From positions 620,001 to 684,000 of the forward strand of contig BQJR01000003.1 of the NCBI GenBank assembly GCA_021604805.1: a stretch of 64,000 nt of DNA, written 5' to 3'. Shown piece by piece: positions 43,603-52,931 of this stretch (the stretch's first letter is position 1; each line of letters opens with the position of its first letter). The stretch comes from Planctomycetota bacterium. GTDB taxonomy: Bacteria; Planctomycetota; B15-G4. Under the pieces are notes generated by a model. That model saw only the letters and a list, made by a program, of their open reading frames with translations, ran no database searches and had not been told where the DNA came from. The position numbers and the translations under genes were made by a program.

Positions 43603-46434
43603 ATGTTGCGCACGCACCCGCTCACCCGCCCGCCCCGCCACCCCGCGCTGCGCCTTGCGACCTTGTTGCTGTGCGTGGCTTGCGCCCCTTTCGCCAGCGC
43701 GCAGGCTGACGAGCACGAGCCGTCCACGCCCGAGATCCGCGCCACCGACGGCCTGCCCGCGAACGCCGACTACGACGCGTCGATCCCGTGGCCCGCCAGC
43801 GTGTTCGGTTGGCAGCCCGGGCGCTGGCACGTGCGTCCCGAACAGATCGCCGAGTACTTCCGCGCGCTCGACGCGAGCTCGTCGCGCATGCAGCTCATCG
43901 AAACCGGGCGCACGCACGAAGGGCGTCCGCTCTACCTCGCGGCGATCTCGTCGGAGGCGAACATGCAGCGGCTCGACGAGTTGCGTCGCGCGCACGTGCG
44001 CACCGCGCGCGCGGGCGAGCCCCCCGCCGCCAACGCGCCCGTGTTCGTGTGGCTGGGTTACTCGGTGCACGGCAACGAGCCCAGCGGCGCCAACGCCTCG
44101 TCGATCGTGGCGCATCACTTGGTGGCGGATCGCAGCGCCGACACGCTGGCGATGCTCGACGAGATGGTCGTGCTCGTCGACCCGATGCTCAACCCCGACG
44201 GCTTGGCGCGCTTCGCCCACTGGGCCAACATGCACCAAGGCAAGGTGCGCGTGGCCAGCGCCGACCACCGCGAACACCGCGAGCCCTGGCCGAGCGGACG
44301 CACGAACCACTACTGGTTCGACCTCAACCGCGACTGGCTGCCGCTCGTGCACCCCGAGTCGCGCGGCCGCGTGGAACAGTTCCAGCGCTGGCTGCCGAAC
44401 GTGCTCACCGACCACCACGAGATGGGCACGAACTCCACGTTCTTCTTCCAGCCAGGCGTGCCCTCGCGCGGCAACCCGCACACGCCGCCGCGCAACTTGG
44501 AACTCACGCGCGCGCTCGCGAAACACCACGCCGCCGCGCTCGACGGCGTCGGCGAACTCTTCTACAGCGAAGAGAGCTTCGACGACTTCTACTACGGCAA
44601 GGGCAGCACTTACCCCGACGTGAACGGCGCCGTCGGCATCCTGTTCGAACAGGCCAGCTCGCGCGGACACCTGCAAGAAAACGCCTCGGGCGAACTCAGC
44701 TTCGAACGCACGATCCGCAACCAAGTGCTCACGAGCTTCAGCACCTTGCGTGGCGCGCTCGAGAACAAGCGCGCGCTGCTCGAGTGGCAGAGTGAGTTCT
44801 ACGCCACGGCGGCGGACACGCTGCGCGAGGCGGGCATCGGCGGCTGGGTCTTCGGCGCATCGGACGACCGTCGGCGAAGCAGAGCGCTCGTTGAGGTGCT
44901 GCTGCAGCACGCCATCGAGGTGCATCTGCTCACCAGCGATCTCGAGGTCGATGGGCAGCTGTTCCAGCGAGACGGGTCGTACTTCGTGCCCGCCGCCCAA
45001 GCCCAGGCGCGCCTCGCGCACGCGCTCTTCGAGCGTCCGCGCGAGTTCGCTGACGAGACCTTCTACGACGTCTCGGCGTGGACGCTGCCGCTGGCCTTCG
45101 GCGTGCCTGCCGCCGAAGTCGGCGTCGGCGAGGTCGGCGAGCTGGGACAGCCCTTCTTCAACGCCGCGCTGAACGCGTCCCAGGAAAGCCCTGCGCAGCC
45201 GTGGGAAATCCTGCACGCCGCGCGCGGTTTCCTCGACGAGGACTCGCAGAGCGACTTCGGCTACGCGCTGCGCTGGGGTGGCTTGCACGCGCCGCGAACG
45301 TTGAGCGCGCTGTTGCACGCCGGCGTTCGCGTGCGCGTGGCCACGCGTCCGTTCCACTCGGTCACTCACGAAGGCGAGCAAGACTTCGAACCCGGCACGC
45401 TCTTCATCCCGGTGCGTCAACCCGAGCACACGCCCGACGAGCTGTTCGACCTCCTGAGCCGGCAGTGCTCGAGCGACGAAACGTTGACCTACGCGCTCGA
45501 CACAGGCCTCACCCCCGACGGCATCGACCTCGGCAGCCCGAGCATGCTCCCCATCGACGCCCCCACCGTCGCGCTGATCGTGGACGGCAGCGCGAGTTCC
45601 TACGAAGCCGGCGAACTCTGGCACGAGATCGACCTGCGCTGGAACTACCCCGTGCTGCTGCTCGAGTCCGACTCGATCTCGGCGCGGCGCTTGGAAGATG
45701 TCGACGTGTTGCTCGCGCCCAGCGGCGCGCTGTCGGGCTTGTCGGGTTCCGCGCGCGATGCGTCCCGGGATTGGGTGCGCGGCGGCGGCACGCTCGTCGC
45801 GCTGCGCAGCAGTGCCACGTGGGCCGCCCGCGAGTGGCTCGAGCTCGACGACGACAAGCGCGACACGAAGCCCGCGTCCAAGCGCCGCGGCGGCGGCGAC
45901 TCGCAAACCGATCACGCGGACGACGACGCGACCAGCAACGACGAGGCGACCACAGCCGACAACGAGGACTCCGCCGAGAACCACGCCCCCCCGCGCTACA
46001 TCGACTACGAATCCGAACGCGCCAAGGGCCTCGTGAGCGGCGTCTTCTTCGCGTCGACCATCGACAACACGCACCCGCTCGGCTTCGGTTTCGCCGACGG
46101 CACGCTGGCCACCTTCCGCAGCGGCACGCATCGCTTGCCCACCGGCGACGACCCCTTCGCCGCCGCCGCCGTGTACACGAGCGCCCCCTTGCTCGCCGGC
46201 TATGGTGGCCCCGAAGCCGTGAAGAAACTCGCGAGCAGCGCCGCCGTGCTCGGCAAGCGCTTCGGCAGCGGATCGCTCGTGCTGCTCGCCGACGACCCCG
46301 TGTTCCGCGGCTTCGCCCACGGCAGCGCGCGCCTGCTCGCCAACGCCGTGTTCTTCGGCAAGCTGATCAAGCGCACCGGCAAGCTGGAGGCACCGGAAGA
46401 CGAAGCCCAGGAGGCATCGGCCGCCCACCACTGA
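43603..46434 (+). CDS. Secreted M14-family zinc carboxypeptidase
   Basis: A 943-aa exported metallopeptidase with a signal peptide (about 1-34). The M14 domain (about 75-400) has the zinc ligands H156 and E159 in SVHGNEPSGAN, a later His in the DHHEMG segment, FDLNRDWLP, and the catalytic Glu349 in GILFEQASSRG. The rest (about 430-943) is a class-I-glutamine-amidotransferase-like or uncharacterised region, interrupted by a strongly acidic, Thr/Asn-rich low-complexity linker (about 765-795). This large architecture is common in bacteroidete and planctomycete secreted peptidases. The ATG at 43603 is preferred over the GTG at 43591. It is followed 69 bp later by the SGNH hydrolase gene. Confidence 0.9.
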   Translation: MLRTHPLTRPPRHPALRLATLLLCVACAPFASAQADEHEPSTPEIRATDGLPANADYDASIPWPASVFGWQPGRWHVRPEQIAEYFRALDASSSRMQLIETGRTHEGRPLYLAAISSEANMQRLDELRRAHVRTARAGEPPAANAPVFVWLGYSVHGNEPSGANASSIVAHHLVADRSADTLAMLDEMVVLVDPMLNPDGLARFAHWANMHQGKVRVASADHREHREPWPSGRTNHYWFDLNRDWLPLVHPESRGRVEQFQRWLPNVLTDHHEMGTNSTFFFQPGVPSRGNPHTPPRNLELTRALAKHHAAALDGVGELFYSEESFDDFYYGKGSTYPDVNGAVGILFEQASSRGHLQENASGELSFERTIRNQVLTSFSTLRGALENKRALLEWQSEFYATAADTLREAGIGGWVFGASDDRRRSRALVEVLLQHAIEVHLLTSDLEVDGQLFQRDGSYFVPAAQAQARLAHALFERPREFADETFYDVSAWTLPLAFGVPAAEVGVGEVGELGQPFFNAALNASQESPAQPWEILHAARGFLDEDSQSDFGYALRWGGLHAPRTLSALLHAGVRVRVATRPFHSVTHEGEQDFEPGTLFIPVRQPEHTPDELFDLLSRQCSSDETLTYALDTGLTPDGIDLGSPSMLPIDAPTVALIVDGSASSYEAGELWHEIDLRWNYPVLLLESDSISARRLEDVDVLLAPSGALSGLSGSARDASRDWVRGGGTLVALRSSATWAAREWLELDDDKRDTKPASKRRGGGDSQTDHADDDATSNDEATTADNEDSAENHAPPRYIDYESERAKGLVSGVFFASTIDNTHPLGFGFADGTLATFRSGTHRLPTGDDPFAAAAVYTSAPLLAGYGGPEAVKKLASSAAVLGKRFGSGSLVLLADDPVFRGFAHGSARLLANAVFFGKLIKRTGKLEAPEDEAQEASAAHH

Positions 46435-46488
46435 GCCGATCGCTCGTCACGGCTCGCCCGCCGCTTCGGTTCGGGCGGCGTGAGCGCG

Positions 46489-46494
46489 TAGGAT
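46489..46494 (+). promoter_or_regulatory. -10 element, leaderless-type, SGNH hydrolase
   Basis: GTAGGATGCTCGCG: TAGGAT ends 9 nt before the ATG at 46504, so the transcript would have a leader of 0-3 nt. Confidence 0.45.
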
Positions 46495-46503
46495 GCTCGC
46501 GTC

Positions 46504-48021
46504 ATGAGCGCCCCACGACCCCCTCGCTGGCAACGCGTCACCCTGGCGCTGCTCCCGGTGCTGCTGCTCGTCGGCGGTTGGGAACTCACGCTGCACCTGC
46601 GCGGCGACGCGCCGCTCGACACGCTGCACCTCTCGCGCGGCTTCGACGCCAGCGCGCGTTACATCGTGCCCGACCCCGAGGTCGACGGCGGCTGGCGCAC
46701 CCAAGTGTTCGGCGGCGAGCGCATCACGTCGGAGGTCTCGATCCCGCCCAAGGGCAACGGGCCGCGCGTGATCTTGTTCGGCGGCAGCAACACCGAGCTG
46801 CTGCCCGCCTTCCTCTTGCAAGAAGAACTGCGTGCACGCGACGCGCGCGAGTGGGAAGTGATCAACCTCGGGCGACGCGGCTACGGCAGCGAACGCGTGC
46901 GCATCCTGCTCGACCAGGCCTTCGTGCTGCAGCCCGACCTCATCGTGATCTACTCCGGACACAATGAGTTCGTGGAGCGCGGTTTCGCCGCCGAGGTCGC
47001 CGAAGCCACCGGGTCGAGCTGGCTGCCGCGCTTGCGCAGCGTGGAGCAGGTGCGCGGCTGGCTGGCCGCGCTGCGCCCTGGCGCAGTGCCCGAAACCCTC
47101 GACCGACGTGACCCCACACTGCGCGAGCTGCAACCCGAAGAGACCACGCGTCACCTGCAGGCTTACGAGGCCAACCTGCGCCACATGCTGCGCGCCGCAC
47201 ACGCGCGCGGGATCCCGGCGCTGATCGCCACGCCGCTGGGCAACCCGCTCGTGTCGCCCTACGTGACGAACCTTCCCGACCACATCCCCGAGAGCGAAGC
47301 GCTGCGCCTCACGCACATCGTGCTCGACGCGCGCCGCAGACTCCCCGCACGCCTCTTCGCCGATCTCCGCCCGGTGGGACGCCCCCCACTCAAGCTGCGC
47401 GTGAACGATTGGCACCGGCCGCCCGCCTTCGCAGACCAGGGTGCGCTCGGCAAGATCCCGCTCGCACGTCCGCTCACCGGACGCTACGCCGTGGCGCCCG
47501 CGCTGGATCGCGGCAGCGTGTTGTGCGACTCGATGGAGGGCTCGCACTGGCCGCCCGTGGAGCAGTGGCAAGCCAGCGTGCACCAGGTGTTGCGCAGCGT
47601 GGTGCCCTTGCTCGCACGCGCGATCACGTCCGAGGAGCGCGCGCAGCTGGAGGCGCTGCTGCCGCTCTACGACGAAGTGCTCAGCGTGGTGCCCGACCAT
47701 CCCGGCGCGCTCTTCGACCTCGCCCTCGTGCACTGGTTGCTCGACGACGACCCCGCCGACGCCGTGGCCATGTTGCGCGCCGCCGTCGCCGCCGACCGCG
47801 GACCGCGCGCCGCGAACGACCGCACCAACGCCATCGTGCGTCGGGTGGCGAGCGAAGAACCGGGCGCCACGCTCGACGACTTCGAAGCCGAAGCGCGCGC
47901 CGCCAGCAGCCACGGCCTGCCCGGCTTCGAGCTGCTCATGGACAACTGCCACCTGCAGCCCGGCGTGCGCGTGATCCTCATGCAGCGCTGGGCCGAACAG
48001 ATCCCGGCACTGCTGCCCTGA
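46504..48021 (+). CDS. SGNH/GDSL-type hydrolase with C-terminal TPR-like region
   Basis: A 505-aa membrane-anchored protein (N-terminal helix about 11-30). The SGNH motifs are block I ILFGGSNTEL with nucleophile S95, block II INLGRRGYGSER (Gly) and block III IYSGHNEF with N154. The block V Asp-x-x-His is probably DSMEGSHWPP near 348. The C-terminal 150 residues are helical and TPR-like (LYDEVLSVVPDHPGALFDLA). The YSGHNEF variety occurs in O-acetyl transfer or de-esterification of surface glycans; the substrate is unknown. It is separated from the M14 gene by its own -10 element. Confidence 0.87.
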   Translation: MSAPRPPRWQRVTLALLPVLLLVGGWELTLHLRGDAPLDTLHLSRGFDASARYIVPDPEVDGGWRTQVFGGERITSEVSIPPKGNGPRVILFGGSNTELLPAFLLQEELRARDAREWEVINLGRRGYGSERVRILLDQAFVLQPDLIVIYSGHNEFVERGFAAEVAEATGSSWLPRLRSVEQVRGWLAALRPGAVPETLDRRDPTLRELQPEETTRHLQAYEANLRHMLRAAHARGIPALIATPLGNPLVSPYVTNLPDHIPESEALRLTHIVLDARRRLPARLFADLRPVGRPPLKLRVNDWHRPPAFADQGALGKIPLARPLTGRYAVAPALDRGSVLCDSMEGSHWPPVEQWQASVHQVLRSVVPLLARAITSEERAQLEALLPLYDEVLSVVPDHPGALFDLALVHWLLDDDPADAVAMLRAAVAADRGPRAANDRTNAIVRRVASEEPGATLDDFEAEARAASSHGLPGFELLMDNCHLQPGVRVILMQRWAEQIPALLP

Positions 48022-48029
48022 ACGCGACA

Positions 48030-48062
48030 GCGCCCGCCCCCACTTCGCGTGGAGACGGGCGC
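48030..48062. terminator. Hairpin between convergent genes
   Basis: GCGCCCG (48030-48036) pairs with CGGGCGC (48056-48062), and an inner CCAC/GTGG stem encloses TTCGC. There is no T-tract. It lies 9 bp after the SGNH stop and faces the convergent gene ending at 48125. A 12-bp direct repeat, AACGAAGCGCGC, follows at 48068 and 48082. Confidence 0.45.
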
Positions 48063-48124
48063 CGCCGAACGAAGCGCGCTTAACGAAGCGCGCCGACCGC
48101 AGGCTCGCGGCCCGCACGACGCGC

Positions 48125-49987
48125 TCAGTCCACAGACGCCGCCTGACGCAAGCGCGCCCAGAGTTGCAGCCGCGGACCGTCGCCGAACCCGGGCGCGATC
48201 TCGCCCAGCACCTTGCGCTCACCGTCCGGGCTGAGTCGCGCGGAGAAACGCGCCGAGAGCATCTCTGGGGCGTCGACTTCCATGCTTGGACTGCCTTGGC
48301 TGCCGATCTCGCTCAGCAAGCGACCCAGCTCGACCTCAAGCAAAACTTGCCCCGACGCGGACTCCGCGCTGAGCAACATGCCGTCGAAAAGATCACCGAG
48401 TTCGGGGCGCGTGATCGTGGCACCTTGCGCGACGTCGGTTTCGTACTCGGCCACGAAGCGGCGCGCGTCACCGACCAACGCGATGAGCGCGTCGCCCTCG
48501 AGCAACGTGAGTTGTGCGCGCACTTGCGGACCTTGCAGCGACGAGTTGCCGCGTTCCTGACTGTCGACGCCGACCTCCAAGATCATGGAGCGCGCCGGAC
48601 TCGCGGCCGCGGCGCGCTGCGCGAGCCAGCCGCGCACAGCTTGCGTCTCACCGCTCGCCACCGCCCAGTTGCTCTCGACCCAGACGTCGCCGCCGAGTTC
48701 GTAGATGGCGTCGGTGTTCGCGCCGTGGGAGTGATCCCAAGCGGCCACCGGCGTGTACAGGCGCAGGTCGTTGTCGTGGCCCCAACTGCGGCCGTCGGCA
48801 TCCGAAGCCAGGCTCGGCCAGACGAGATCGCGCGGCAGGTAATCCTCGGTGGGGGCGATGTGTTCGTAGGCCTTGCCCTCGTGCTGCGCGGGCCACATCT
48901 CAGTCGACAGATCGACGACCGTGACGGCGCGCTCCCCGAACACGGCCAGCGGTGCATCTTGCACGTCGACCAGGCGCATACCGACGACCCAACCCGCGAA
49001 TCCCAACTGCGTGCGCGTCCAAAGAAGCTGATGCGTGCTGTCGCCGGGAGCCAAGCGCGCGGCGCCGCTGAGCGCTGCCCAGGACACCACGGTGTCGTCG
49101 ATCTTCTTGCTCCGGAAGAGACCGTTCGTGCCTGATTCGTTCATCACGTCGCCTTCCACGCTCACCCAGCGCGAGTCGTTCGAGACCAGCTCGCCGAGCC
49201 GGCCCACGTTGCGCAGGCGGTAGCTGCCGTCGGGCTCGGCTTCGAGACGCAGCAACAGGTCGAGGCCCGTGCGCAGCTCTTGCGTGATCGGGATCACACT
49301 CGCTGCGGTGTTCGCGATCTCGCTCTCCCAACCGCGCGTGATTTGGTGGCGCAACTCGCTGCGCAAGCGATGCCCTTGTCCCACGAAGAGTTCGACAGTC
49401 TGCTTGCGCGCCGGCATGAGCAGGCCCGCGCTGCGCAGTTCATCGACGGTACGTTCGGAGAGTTGCTTGGCGGCGCTCGCGCCGTCGCCGATGCGTTCCA
49501 CGCTCAGCTCGAGCGTCGCCCGGCGACGGAAGCCTTGCGACAGCGCGTCGATCAAGCGCTGCACTTCGGCGTGCACGGCGGCCGGCGCGGTGACTTCCAA
49601 GCGCCCGCCTTCGAGCGTGTTGATCTCGCGGCCGGCGTACTGGAACTGGTCCGGCGCAACCACGTCTTGCAGCAGCGTGTAGACGAGCTCCTCGAGCTCG
49701 AGACCTTCCGCGCCCGCATTGCGATCGAGGTCGTCGAGGAAGGGCAGCAGCGCGAAGTTGAGATCGTCGTGACGATGATCCGGGCCGAGGCCGGCGAGTT
49801 CGTAGTGGCGCGTTTCGAGCGCGTCGTCTTCCGACTCGAGCGCCGCCGCGGGAATCGCCACGGCGGACGCAGCCGCGATCGCGCTGCCGAGCGAACCCAC
49901 AGCCACCGCGTTCTGAGCGCTAAGCGCGACGGGCACGAGCAAGGTGAGTGAGACGGCCAGCGAAGCTGTCAGGCGGGCGGGCGACAT
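48125..49987 (-). CDS. Exported protein of unknown function, likely ECF target
   Basis: A 620-aa protein with a signal peptide (about 1-24). Residues 60-160 (LVYTLLQDVVAPDQFQYAGR, then LEVTAPAAVHAEVQRLIDAL) resemble the small N-domains that precede secretin channels, but no secretin pore domain is visible. The remainder is beta-rich with no recognised family. I start at 49987, at the signal peptide. Upstream is a promoter motif shared, with identical spacing, with the adjacent ECF sigma factor gene (52111-52668), so this is the best candidate output of that sigma factor. Confidence 0.8.
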   Translation of the reverse strand: MSPARLTASLAVSLTLLVPVALSAQNAVAVGSLGSAIAAASAVAIPAAALESEDDALETRHYELAGLGPDHRHDDLNFALLPFLDDLDRNAGAEGLELEELVYTLLQDVVAPDQFQYAGREINTLEGGRLEVTAPAAVHAEVQRLIDALSQGFRRRATLELSVERIGDGASAAKQLSERTVDELRSAGLLMPARKQTVELFVGQGHRLRSELRHQITRGWESEIANTAASVIPITQELRTGLDLLLRLEAEPDGSYRLRNVGRLGELVSNDSRWVSVEGDVMNESGTNGLFRSKKIDDTVVSWAALSGAARLAPGDSTHQLLWTRTQLGFAGWVVGMRLVDVQDAPLAVFGERAVTVVDLSTEMWPAQHEGKAYEHIAPTEDYLPRDLVWPSLASDADGRSWGHDNDLRLYTPVAAWDHSHGANTDAIYELGGDVWVESNWAVASGETQAVRGWLAQRAAAASPARSMILEVGVDSQERGNSSLQGPQVRAQLTLLEGDALIALVGDARRFVAEYETDVAQGATITRPELGDLFDGMLLSAESASGQVLLEVELGRLLSEIGSQGSPSMEVDAPEMLSARFSARLSPDGERKVLGEIAPGFGDGPRLQLWARLRQAASVD

Positions 49988-50037
49988 GGGAGCTCCAAGT
50001 TCAGCGGATATCAGCAGTGCGGGACGGGTTGCTACCT

Positions 50038-50068
50038 CCCGAACGCCGCTCGCCCGGCGCGTGTTAAC
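50038..50068 (-). promoter_or_regulatory. ECF-type promoter of the unknown exported gene
   Basis: On the minus strand, GTTAAC (50063-50068), 18 bases, then GTTCGGG (50038-50044). The block after GTTAAC (ACGC) is also shared with the sigma gene promoter at 52689-52719. Predicted leader about 44 nt. Confidence 0.65.
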
Positions 50069-50170
50069 AGCGCGCGCCCGAGCTCGGCGACGGAACTCAG
50101 CGCGGTTTCGAGCGCGCGTCGCGCTGCGCGGCTGGGCCACCGACAGGCGATCGCGCGAGCGTCGCGCGGC

Positions 50171-52114
50171 TCAGTCGCCGGCCGCGAGCAGCGGGAGTTC
50201 ACGCGCGAGCGGACGCAGCAGGCGCGGCGAGGGACGCACAGCGCGGTCGAAGCGCTCGCCCACGTCGGCCGCGACTTGCGCGAGCGTTGTCGGGTCGCCG
50301 CCGCCGGCGCGCCAACGTTCGCTCGCGGCGGGGCCGGCCAGGCGTCCGGCGGTCGCCCAGGCCAGCGGCAAGAGTGGGTCGTTGTCGGGCAAGGCGTCGA
50401 CGCGCGCGAGCAGCGCGTGACCGGCGCTCTCGGAACCGACGCGCGCCAAGGCGCCGAGCAGTCCCGCGCGACGTCCCTTCGGATCACTGCCAGCGGGCAA
50501 CGCGAAGAGCGCACCGAGCAAGAGCGCTTCGGCTTGCGCGCTCGGCAAGCTCTCGGCGAAGTCGAGCAAGGCGGCGCCGTGCGCGCCAGCTGCACGCGCG
50601 CCGAGAGCTTCGGCCAACTCGGGCTGCTCGAGCAGCATGTGCCGCAGGTAACCGGGGTCGGCTTCACCGCGCAGGTCCTCGGAGAAATCGACGAAGAGCG
50701 CGTAGGCCGCAGCAGGCGAGGCGAGACGAGCGAGTTGCGCGCGCACGCCGTCGGCCAACTCGCGCGATTCGAGCCGACGCGCGAAGGCGGGCACGAGCAT
50801 TTCGAGGCGCGCGTCGATCATCCAGGCGAAGCGGGCATCTTGCGGGGCCCGACTCTCGATCAACGGGCGCAGGGCATCGGCCGCGATGTCGGGCGAGGAC
50901 TTCGCGAGCGCGAGGAAGCGTGTACGCGCCCACTCGAGTCGCGCGGGCGAGGCGTCGGAGCTGGGGTCGCCGGCTTTGACCAAACCCGGCAGCGCCAACT
51001 CGGGCGGCAACTCGTCGAACAAGGTCTGCAGCGCGACGGGCGGATCGACCGCGGCACCGAGCGCGGCGACCAGCGAATCGTCGAGCGCGGAGTCGAGCAG
51101 TTCGTTGAGCGCGCGACGCGTGCGCGTGCTCGGTTCGGCGATGAGCAAAGCGCGCGCGCGAGCGCTGTGCGACGCGCGTTCGGCGAGCGTCGCGATGAGG
51201 CTGGGCGACTCGGCGAGCGCGAGCTGACCGAGCGGCAGCAGCTCGAGGACTTCGTCGCCCCCGACACCGGCGCGCAGGGCTTCGGCGATGAGACTCGGCG
51301 AGCCGCCTGCGAAGGCCACGTGCGTGAGCGCGCGCTCGGCCAGCGTGAGGTCACGACCAAGCACCAAGCTGCGCAGATGCGCGTCGACGGGCCAGCCTTC
51401 AGCGCGCAGGGGCGCGAGTTCGGCGCTGACTTGCGACGCGGCGTCGCGCGGCGAGAATTCGTCGAGCGACGCGCCGAGCAAGGCATCGATCACGCGTGTG
51501 CGCGTAGCCGCGAGGCGTTCCATGTCGAGCGGTTCGGCAGGCGCGGGCGCGCCGGGCACTCCGAGCGCGCCGGGCCCTAACGCGTCGGGCGCGGGCACGT
51601 CGGACGGATCGAGCACACCGTTCGCGTCGGGCGCGACGTTCGCCACGCCCGAATCCGGCGAGCTCGGGTCGACGACGCCGCCGTCATCGGCAAGCGTCGT
51701 GTCGTTGTCGGCGGGGTCGGCGGGGTCGGCGGGCGCGTCGCCCCACGGCCCGAACACGATCAGCAAGAGCGCGGCGGCCGCAGCCAGTCCGACGACGGCG
51801 CGCAAACGCCCGCCAGCGAGGTGAGTGAGCGGCGCATCCTTCGGTGCCTTGTCGACCGCAGTGTCCGCCGCATGGAGTTCCCCCGCGTCGACCGCAGCCC
51901 ACATGCGATCGAGCGCCTGCTCGGCGGAGCGCGGCCCGACCACCGGCGCGCTCTGCAAGATGAGTTCGTCGAGCGCACGCTCTGCGCGCACCTGTTCGGC
52001 GCAAGGCTCGCAGACTTCCAAGTGCGCCGCGATGCGATCGTGACGCTCGGCGTTCAGCTCGCCGAGCGCGAACTGCTGCAGGTGCGAGCGACCGGGATGC
52101 GCGCCGGCACTCAT
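50171..52114 (-). CDS. Zinc anti-sigma factor with large helical-repeat periplasmic domain
   Basis: A 647-aa membrane protein. The N-terminal zinc anti-sigma domain has the motif H31-x3-C35-x2-C38 (AAHLEVCEPCAE). One membrane helix lies at about 103-122. An Asp/Pro/Ala-rich linker (125-200) leads to a long alpha-helical region (about 205-645) with HEAT-like periodicity rich in Leu/Ala. The ATG overlaps the sigma gene stop by four bases (ATGA), so it is the partner of the ECF factor. The size of the extracytoplasmic part is unusual for an anti-sigma factor and suggests a dedicated sensor or protein-binding platform. Confidence 0.85.
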   Translation of the reverse strand: MSAGAHPGRSHLQQFALGELNAERHDRIAAHLEVCEPCAEQVRAERALDELILQSAPVVGPRSAEQALDRMWAAVDAGELHAADTAVDKAPKDAPLTHLAGGRLRAVVGLAAAAALLLIVFGPWGDAPADPADPADNDTTLADDGGVVDPSSPDSGVANVAPDANGVLDPSDVPAPDALGPGALGVPGAPAPAEPLDMERLAATRTRVIDALLGASLDEFSPRDAASQVSAELAPLRAEGWPVDAHLRSLVLGRDLTLAERALTHVAFAGGSPSLIAEALRAGVGGDEVLELLPLGQLALAESPSLIATLAERASHSARARALLIAEPSTRTRRALNELLDSALDDSLVAALGAAVDPPVALQTLFDELPPELALPGLVKAGDPSSDASPARLEWARTRFLALAKSSPDIAADALRPLIESRAPQDARFAWMIDARLEMLVPAFARRLESRELADGVRAQLARLASPAAAYALFVDFSEDLRGEADPGYLRHMLLEQPELAEALGARAAGAHGAALLDFAESLPSAQAEALLLGALFALPAGSDPKGRRAGLLGALARVGSESAGHALLARVDALPDNDPLLPLAWATAGRLAGPAASERWRAGGGDPTTLAQVAADVGERFDRAVRPSPRLLRPLARELPLLAAGD

Positions 52115-52668
52115 GGCAACCACTCCTCACCCAGCTCGGCGCGCAGGCGACGTCGCGCCTTCACGAGATAGACGCGCGCAGAGCCGGCCGTGATGCCGAG
52201 CACGCCGGCGATCTGCTCGTAGTCGAACTCTTCGAACACGCGCAGGTGCAGGGCGGCGGCTTGTTTGGGCGGCATGGATTCCATGAGCGCTCGCACGCGC
52301 GCCAAGCTCTCGCGGCCGCGCGCCCGACTCTCCACACTGGCCGACGCGATCGGCGCGGGTGTTGACGCCTGCTCGTGACGCTTGCGCGTCTCGCGACGCC
52401 GCCGCGTGTCGAGGCACTGGTTGAACACGATGCGCAGGAACCACGAGCGGAAGCCGCGGTCGGGCTCGGCGCGGTGCAGGTGACGCAGCGTCTTGATCAG
52501 GGCCTCCTGGAGCGCGTCTTCGGCGTCCTCGTGATTGCCGAGCAGGCGCGCGGCCAGCGCGAGGGCTTGGTCGTGATGCGCGCGCACGAGTCGCGAGAAC
52601 GCCGCGCGATCGCCCAGGCGGGCTGCCGCGAGCTGAACCGTCTCCTCATCGGACCTGATCGTTCGCAT
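52111..52668 (-). CDS. ECF sigma factor (second)
   Basis: A 185-aa ECF RNA polymerase sigma factor. Region 2 (about 15-85) contains GNHEDAEDALQEALIKTLRH and GFRSWFLRIVFNQCLD. Region 4 (about 125-180) contains SMPPKQAAALHLRVFEEFDY and LGITAGSARVYLVKARRRL. The ATG at 52668 is the last before family similarity; the longer open frame upstream crosses the promoter. Translationally coupled to the zinc anti-sigma factor. Its promoter carries the same two-block motif as the gene at 48125-49987, which suggests autoregulation and a defined target. Confidence 0.93.
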   Translation of the reverse strand: MRTIRSDEETVQLAAARLGDRAAFSRLVRAHHDQALALAARLLGNHEDAEDALQEALIKTLRHLHRAEPDRGFRSWFLRIVFNQCLDTRRRRETRKRHEQASTPAPIASASVESRARGRESLARVRALMESMPPKQAAALHLRVFEEFDYEQIAGVLGITAGSARVYLVKARRRLRAELGEEWLP

Positions 52669-52688
52669 CACCAGGGTGGGTCTCCCTG

Positions 52689-52719
52689 CCCGAACGCGCG
52701 CCCCGGCGTGCGTGTTAAC
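52689..52719 (-). promoter_or_regulatory. ECF-type autoregulated promoter of the second sigma factor
   Basis: On the minus strand, GTTAACACGC begins at 52719 and GTTCGGG lies at 52689-52695, with 18 bases between GTTAAC and GTTCGGG, exactly as at 50038-50068. The predicted transcript begins about 14 nt before the ATG at 52668. Confidence 0.65.
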
Positions 52720-52898
52720 TCGACGATCGTTGCGAAGTCGCTCGGGCGCATGCACCGACTCTAGCGCTGATCGCGCGACGCCGGGCGTGCCGCGCAGCCC
52801 GCGTGTTCCACGCAGCCCAGCCGCTTGACGCAGAGCGCGCCTCCCACCGCAGGCCGTGCCTCCCTCGCAGGCGAGGCGCATCGCGCTGCCCCGCCTGC

Positions 52899-52904
52899 TA
52901 GGCT
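52899..52904 (+). promoter_or_regulatory. -10 element for the sulfatase-like gene
   Basis: GCTAGGCTGAGCCG: TAGGCT, 27 nt before the GTG at 52932, with GGAG at 52922-52925. The rest of the 263-bp gap 52669-52931 shows no gene. Confidence 0.4.
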
Positions 52905-52931
52905 GAGCCGCCCTCGTTCGCGGAGCCTGGC

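Noticed and set aside
43063..46431. Very long minus-strand open frame (about 1,100 codons) opposite the M14 peptidase
   Set aside because: It is the antisense of a gene with clear zinc and catalytic motifs. The translation is Arg/Ala/Val/His-rich with no family features. High GC removes stop codons from the opposite strand.
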